A DNA stretch of 33,376 nucleotides from Aestuariivita sp049276915. Lineage in GTDB: Bacteria; Pseudomonadota; Alphaproteobacteria; Rhodobacterales; Rhodobacteraceae. The notes below the pieces were generated by a model, which saw only the letters and a list, made by a program, of their open reading frames with translations, was not told where the DNA came from and did no database searches. A program made the position numbers and the translations under genes. Numbering within the stretch: position 1 is the stretch's first letter; the number at the start of each line of letters is the position of its first letter. The stretch covers positions 1 through 33,376 of the forward strand of contig NZ_JBASXK010000042.1 of the NCBI RefSeq assembly GCF_049276915.1. The letters are read 5' to 3'. Positions 29,872 to 33,376 of this stretch are shown piece after piece.

Positions 29872-30858
29872 TCAGGCCAAAGCGACGCTGGCCGCGCTTT
29901 CGGGCAGTTCCTCGTCAAAACAGCGCTGATAGAACTCGGCCACGGTCTGGCGCTCCAGCTCGTCGCATTTGTTCAGGAAGGACAGGCGGAACGCATAGCC
30001 CACATTGCGGAAGATCTCGGCATTCTGCGCCCAGGTGATCACCGTGCGCGGGCTCATCACCGTGCTCAGATCGCCATTCATGAAGGCGGTGCGGGTCAGA
30101 TCGGCCAGGGTCACCATGTGGCTTACGGTCTTGCGGCCCTTCTCGGTGTTGTAATGCGGCGCCTTGGCCAGAACGATCGCCACCTCGGCGTCATGGCTCA
30201 GGTAATTCAGCGTCGCCACAAGCGACCAGCGGTCCATCTGCGCCTGGTTGATCTGCTGAGTGCCGTGATAAAGGCCGGTGGTATCGCCCAGACCCACGGT
30301 ATTGGCCGTGGCAAACAGGCGGAAATATGGGTTGGGCGTGATGATCTCGTTCTGATCCAGCAGCGTCAGCTTGCCGTCATGCTCCAGCACACGCTGGATG
30401 ACGAACATCACATCCGCGCGTCCCGCATCATATTCGTCAAACACGATCGCACAGGGGTTGCGCAGCGCCCAGGGCAGGATGCCCTCGTGGAATTCTGTCA
30501 CCTGCACTCCGTCGCGCAGCTTGATCGCATCCTTGCCGATCAGGTCGATCCGGCTGATGTGGCTGTCAAGGTTCACCCGCACCGTGGGCCAGTTCAGCCG
30601 CGCGGCGACCTGTTCGATATGGGTGGACTTCCCGGTGCCGTGATAGCCCTGGATCATCACCCGCCGGTTGCGCGAAAACCCGGCCAGAATGGCCAGCGTG
30701 GTTTCGGGGTCGAACTTGTAGGTCGGGTCGATGTCGGGCACCCGTTCGGTGTGCTCGGCAAAGGCGCGCACGGTCATGTCGGTGTCGATGCCGAAGACCT
30801 CGCGCACCGAGACCTCCTCGGTGGGTTTGGCATTCATCTCGAGAGCGCCGTCAGCCAT
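29872..30858 (-). CDS. cobS: Cobaltochelatase AAA+ subunit CobS
   Basis: CobS is the ATPase that forms a ring with CobT and powers cobalt insertion by CobN. The 328-residue protein has Walker A GYHGTGKST (71-79), Walker B CAIVFDEYD (136-144), the sensor region FATANTVGLGDTTG, and a C-terminal helical domain with MSPRTVITWAQNA. Length equals that of known CobS proteins (about 330). The ATG at 30858 is chosen because AAGGA lies about 9 bases upstream; 31 extra codons upstream are not family-like. It is the first gene of cobS - racemase-like - cobT. A weak promoter candidate lies at 30930-30956. No cobalamin riboswitch is recognised upstream. Confidence 0.95.
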   Translation of the reverse strand: MADGALEMNAKPTEEVSVREVFGIDTDMTVRAFAEHTERVPDIDPTYKFDPETTLAILAGFSRNRRVMIQGYHGTGKSTHIEQVAARLNWPTVRVNLDSHISRIDLIGKDAIKLRDGVQVTEFHEGILPWALRNPCAIVFDEYDAGRADVMFVIQRVLEHDGKLTLLDQNEIITPNPYFRLFATANTVGLGDTTGLYHGTQQINQAQMDRWSLVATLNYLSHDAEVAIVLAKAPHYNTEKGRKTVSHMVTLADLTRTAFMNGDLSTVMSPRTVITWAQNAEIFRNVGYAFRLSFLNKCDELERQTVAEFYQRCFDEELPESAASVALA

Positions 30859-31075
30859 GAAAATGTCCTTTCCTTCCCGCCCCTGAATCCTCAGCCGCGC
30901 GGGTCTCTTTTTCAGCTTGTCCGTGGTGCAACATATTCCGGTTGGTCGCAAGTCAAAGGACGGCAGGAAAATACATCTGCAACCCTCTCAAAGCGATTTG
31001 CGCTCAAACCTGCAAACGCGCAGGGCAGGATTGCACCGCTCAGGGCAGACAGGGCACCTGCCTGCCCGCACACTC
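30859..31075 (-). promoter_or_regulatory. cobS upstream region
   Basis: Reading leftward, TTGACT (30951-30956) and TATGTT (30930-30935) are 15 bp apart, a plausible but short-spaced promoter. At 31043-31067, GGGCAG and CTGCCC can form a hairpin, and CAGGGCA occurs three times between 31021 and 31056; this may end the upstream J-domain transcript. No B12-box sequence of a cobalamin riboswitch was recognised. Confidence 0.35.
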
Positions 31076-31702
31076 CTACTCCTTGAAGCTGCGGCTCACC
31101 TTGATCTGATCCCAGGCCCAGACGACCAGCTGCAATTGTTCTTCCTGGCTGCGATCGCCGCCATTCATGTCCGGATGCAGCACCTTGATCAGCTTCTTGT
31201 AGGCCTTGCGGATCTCGGTCTTGGTCCAGCTGTCCTGCGCTTCCAGGATTTCCACCGCGCGCCGCTCGGTGGGGGGCAGCTTGCGCCCGCCGGCAGTTCC
31301 GCGACCGGGGTTCTTGGTGGCATTGCCGCCCAGAACCTGATGGGCATCCTCGATTCCCAGCCGCGCCCAGGCCCGCGCCTCGGGATCGCCCATGGGTTTG
31401 GTATGGCGTTCCCAGACCTTGTCCTTGGATTGCTGGGCATTGATCTCGGCCTCGGTGGTGCCGTCAAAGAAATTCCACTTCTGGTTATATTCGCGCACAT
31501 GCGTCTGACAGAACCAGAAATAATCATCCAGAACATCCGGAGCCTTGGGCGCACGGAACTTGCCGGGGTCTTCGCAGCCTTCATGGTCACATTGCCGGGT
31601 CGAGGTCTCGGACGCCCCGGACATCCCCCGCCGCCCGCGCGGATTTTTCTTCTTTGCCGATGACACCGACATGTCAAACCCGAAGGGATCACTCTTGCTC
31701 AT
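31076..31702 (-). CDS. J-domain (DnaJ-like) protein with N-terminal Cys/His motif
   Basis: A 208-residue protein with its J domain at the C-terminus (about 157-205): TKTEIRKAYKKLIKVLHPDMNGGD contains the essential HPD (176-178), which stimulates a DnaK ATPase. The N-terminal third has Cys38-x4-Cys43 and Cys65-x2-His68 (QCDHEGC and FCQTHV), a possible zinc site. The remaining DnaJ zinc-finger and client-binding domains are absent, so it is a class C J protein. This type sits near bolA and cobS in Rhodobacterales. The start at 31702 has AAAGGG about 10 bases upstream; a further 17 open codons upstream are not needed. It is divergent from bolA. Confidence 0.88.
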   Translation of the reverse strand: MSKSDPFGFDMSVSSAKKKNPRGRRGMSGASETSTRQCDHEGCEDPGKFRAPKAPDVLDDYFWFCQTHVREYNQKWNFFDGTTEAEINAQQSKDKVWERHTKPMGDPEARAWARLGIEDAHQVLGGNATKNPGRGTAGGRKLPPTERRAVEILEAQDSWTKTEIRKAYKKLIKVLHPDMNGGDRSQEEQLQLVVWAWDQIKVSRSFKE

Positions 31703-31763
31703 CTCATTTACCCTTTCGGCTGTACGACCACTTGCTCTTTTCGACTCGGACATGGGAGTTTAA

Positions 31764-31776
31764 TCTGTCAGACAGA
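31764..31776. promoter_or_regulatory. 13-bp palindrome between the J-domain gene and bolA
   Basis: TCTGTCAGACAGA has two perfect 6-base inverted arms around one central A. It lies in the 136-bp divergent region, where a single dimeric regulator could control both genes. A GANTC site (GACTC) lies at 31743-31747. The palindrome does not match an iron-regulator site I know. Confidence 0.45.
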
Positions 31777-31838
31777 AGATAGAAGGGGTGGCGGCAAAAA
31801 AATGCCGCCCCATCGCGACCCTGACACAAGGCCCGTTC

Positions 31839-32096
31839 ATGACCGTCACCGACCAGATCACCCGGAAACTGCAATCCGCCTTCGCCCCACATGAGCTTGA
31901 GGTGGTGGACGACAGCGAAAGCCACCGTGGCCATTCCGGCTTTCAGGAAGGCGGCGAAAGCCATTTCAACGTGCGCATCCGTGCCGAGGCCTTCAAGGGC
32001 CAGAGCCGGATCGCCCGTCACCGCGCCGTCCATGCCGCCTTGGGCAAGGAACTGGTCGGGCGCATCCATGCGCTGGCACTGGACATCGACAGCTGA
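31839..32096 (+). CDS. bolA: BolA family protein
   Basis: An 85-residue BolA/IbaG-type protein. It has the N-terminal helix ITRKLQSAFAPHELEVVDDS, the central ESHFNVRI with GGESHF, and the helix-turn RIARHRAVHAALGKEL containing the conserved C-terminal His (HRAVH). BolA proteins bind monothiol glutaredoxins and [2Fe-2S] clusters and influence cell shape and iron homeostasis. The ATG at 31839 is supported by AAGG 7 bases upstream and the family length; a GTG 17 codons upstream is less likely. The stop is 1 bp from the stop of the opposing DUF4177 gene. Proximity to a J-domain gene fits iron-sulfur handling. Confidence 0.93.
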   Translation: MTVTDQITRKLQSAFAPHELEVVDDSESHRGHSGFQEGGESHFNVRIRAEAFKGQSRIARHRAVHAALGKELVGRIHALALDIDS

Positions 32097-32097
32097 C

Positions 32098-32577
32098 TCA
32101 CGCCTTGGCACTGTCCTCTCCGGTTCCATCCTCACGTGCCGCCGCCGCCGCGCGCGCCTTCAGCGCCGAGGTCATGCCGGCCACATCGCTGAGCTCTTCC
32201 ACGCCGTTGTCCTTCAGCATCCGCTCCGCCCCCGAAGCCGGGCGCAGGGGCGGCGGATCCACCCGCACCGGCGTGACCACCTCGGGCGCCGCGACAGGCA
32301 CCGCCTCCACAACCTCGCGCGGCTGAAACGCCTCCAGACTGCCGGGCTTCGCGCGGCGAAACACCAGCATGTTGCGCCAATGCGTCGTGGATCCCGTCAG
32401 CCCCGTGCGCTCCTGGCTGGGCAGCATATCCGCGCGCAGATACTCCCAGCCCTCAGCCGCCAGCCTGTTCATCAGGGCTTCCAGCGCATGGGCAAACCGC
32501 GCCTCGGGCGTCTTTGCTCCTTTTGCCTTTTCGCCCCGGTTGGGCGCAGGCACGACCTTGTACTCAAATTCCGCCAT
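32098..32577 (-). CDS. DUF4177 domain-containing protein
   Basis: A 159-residue protein. The first ~75 residues (EFEYKVVPAPNRGEKAKG..., FAHALEALMNRLAAEGWEYLRADMLPSQE, MLVFRRAK) form a DUF4177-type domain, recognised by the YKVV strand and the NxLAxEGWE(Y/L) motif. The remainder is a Pro/Val/Ala-rich segment (about 83-115) and an Ala-rich helix. Function is unknown. The upstream AGAGAG is a weak ribosome-binding site. It converges with bolA with a single base between the stops, so the two transcripts may overlap at their 3' ends. Confidence 0.8.
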   Translation of the reverse strand: MAEFEYKVVPAPNRGEKAKGAKTPEARFAHALEALMNRLAAEGWEYLRADMLPSQERTGLTGSTTHWRNMLVFRRAKPGSLEAFQPREVVEAVPVAAPEVVTPVRVDPPPLRPASGAERMLKDNGVEELSDVAGMTSALKARAAAAAREDGTGEDSAKA

Positions 32578-32657
32578 ACTCGCTCTCTCTGAAATCCGCG
32601 GGGAACTAAACCACAGTCATGCCCCCGGGGCCAGAGCTTCCCCGGTTTCTGCGCGTT

Positions 32658-33137
32658 TCAACGCCCCGGAATACCGATCCTGCGCCCGGCGCGTTCGGGG
32701 CGGGGCAACTGGCGATGACGCTCAAGCACCGCGCGCATCCTAACCTGCACATCCTCGGGCATCGCCGCGACCCTGGGCCCGCTCATGTCGATATGCAGCC
32801 CCAGACCTTCGCCCGTCGCCGACACCCAGCCATCCTCGTGATGCAATTCCTGGAAGAAATGAAACCGCTTCTCATCCATATCCAGCAGCTGCGAGGTCAC
32901 ATAGACCTGATCGCCCTCTTTCAGCTCGCGCAGGTAACAGACGTGAAACTCCGCCGAAAACGTGCTCAGCCCGCGGCTCTGGACATAGTCCGGCCCGATC
33001 CCGAAATCGGCAAACAGATCATCCGCGCCATGATCGAACAGCAGATTGTAATAGGCCATGTTCAGATGCCCGTTGTAATCGATCCATTCGGGTCGCACGG
33101 TCATCAGGCGAGAGCGGTGAGGCGTTATCATGAGCAT
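32658..33137 (-). CDS. Hotdog-fold acyl-CoA thioesterase (4HBT type)
   Basis: A 159-residue protein of the YbgC/4HBT hotdog family, which hydrolyses acyl-CoA thioesters. It has MTVRPEWIDYNGHLNMAYYNLLFDHG, with the catalytic Asp in DYNGHLN, then RGLSTFSAEFHVCYLRELKEGDQVYV and FHFFQELHHEDGWVSATGEGL. A basic Arg-rich tail (RPERAGRRIGIPGR) ends it. Start 33137 or the ATG two codons later (33131) are both possible; ribosome-binding support is poor for either. A frame open further upstream (to 33230) overlaps the putative promoter and is not family-like. The in vivo acyl substrate is unknown. Confidence 0.88.
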   Translation of the reverse strand: MLMITPHRSRLMTVRPEWIDYNGHLNMAYYNLLFDHGADDLFADFGIGPDYVQSRGLSTFSAEFHVCYLRELKEGDQVYVTSQLLDMDEKRFHFFQELHHEDGWVSATGEGLGLHIDMSGPRVAAMPEDVQVRMRAVLERHRQLPRPERAGRRIGIPGR

Positions 33138-33157
33138 CCAGTCCGGTTTTGCGCGCG

Positions 33158-33186
33158 ACACTAAGCAGCCATCCCGCTCGGGACAA
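33158..33186 (-). promoter_or_regulatory. Promoter of the thioesterase gene
   Basis: Reading leftward, TTGTCC (33186-33181) and TAGTGT (33163-33158) are separated by exactly 17 bp, a good match to Rhodobacterales housekeeping promoters. Transcription would start near 33151, giving a short leader before the ATG at 33137, which supports that start over longer versions. Confidence 0.5.
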
Positions 33187-33376
33187 TGCCTGCCGTGCAG
33201 GCCCCGAACCCCATCCCCCCCAAGTGCCACCCCCGCGCGAGGGCGCGGGATGGGTGGATTGTGTTGAAGAAGTCGGTCGAAATCGCCGATTTCGCGGCTC
33301 GGGTCTCTCCGGCAACTGCGGGCCGTTCGGGCTTTGGCCCGGCTGACCGCCTCAAGGCGGCTATCTGGCCGTTCAG
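33187..33376. other. Hairpin-rich non-coding end of the window
   Basis: I see no convincing gene here on either strand. It contains the perfect inverted repeat CGAAATC-GCC-GATTTCG (33279-33295), the stems CGGGC-TTTG-GCCCG and CCGCC-TCAA-GGCGG between about 33328 and 33360, and a direct repeat GGCCGTTC (33321-33328 and 33367-33374). These could be terminators of a gene beyond the window or part of a dispersed intergenic repeat family. Confidence 0.4.

Noticed and set aside
30859..31075. Cobalamin riboswitch upstream of cobS
   Set aside because: The B12-box consensus and the expected long structured leader could not be recognised in this 217-bp gap.

Overview
The window is a high-GC alphaproteobacterial chromosome segment, most likely from a member of the Rhodobacterales (Roseobacter/Rhodobacteraceae group). 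This rests on gene content and order: a division and cell-wall (dcw) cluster with DUF2484 membrane proteins before murB, the run ftsQ-ftsA-ftsZ-lpxC-bamD-recN, and a cobS/cobT - J-domain protein - bolA neighbourhood. No genus can be named from the sequence alone. I see no rRNA, tRNA, CRISPR array, insertion sequence or prophage gene, so this is mostly a core region with a few accessory insertions.

Region 1 (1-2850): the likely 5' end of a leftward gene at the edge, then rightward genes for a short-chain dehydrogenase, an ACT-type protein and MurD. Region 2 (2970-4157): a leftward HI0933/BaiN-type flavoprotein that interrupts the dcw cluster. Region 3 (4290-14160): ftsW-murG-murC with 4-bp start/stop overlaps, an APC permease, two tandem DUF2484 proteins, a third small membrane protein, then murB, ddl, ftsQ and ftsA. 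These supply lipid II synthesis (MurD, MurC, MurB, Ddl, MurG), septal glycan polymerisation (FtsW) and divisome assembly (FtsQ, FtsA). Region 4 (14161-20020): a 401-bp regulatory gap with a perfect DnaA-box sequence, then ftsZ with a strong terminator, lpxC (TTG start), bamD and recN.

Region 5 (20196-23310) is accessory-like: a ClC-family anion protein with a channel-type valine at the proton-glutamate position, and a membrane-anchored RTX calcium-binding repeat protein. Region 6 (23363-26842, leftward): a DUF427 protein, an M24B aminopeptidase P and a winged-helix/alpha-beta-hydrolase fusion, with a small divergent gene at 26987. Region 7 (27294-30858, leftward): cobS, a racemase-fold protein lacking both catalytic cysteines, and cobT, probably one operon contributing to cobalt insertion in aerobic B12 synthesis. 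Region 8 (31076-33376): a J-domain protein divergent from bolA, a DUF4177 protein convergent with bolA, and a hotdog thioesterase with a good promoter candidate, ending in hairpin-rich DNA without a recognisable gene.

No complete new multi-gene system is evident. The items most worth following are the cysteine-less racemase homologue between the two chelatase subunits, the three small membrane proteins before murB, the channel-like ClC signature, the regulator-hydrolase fusion and the ftsZ control region.
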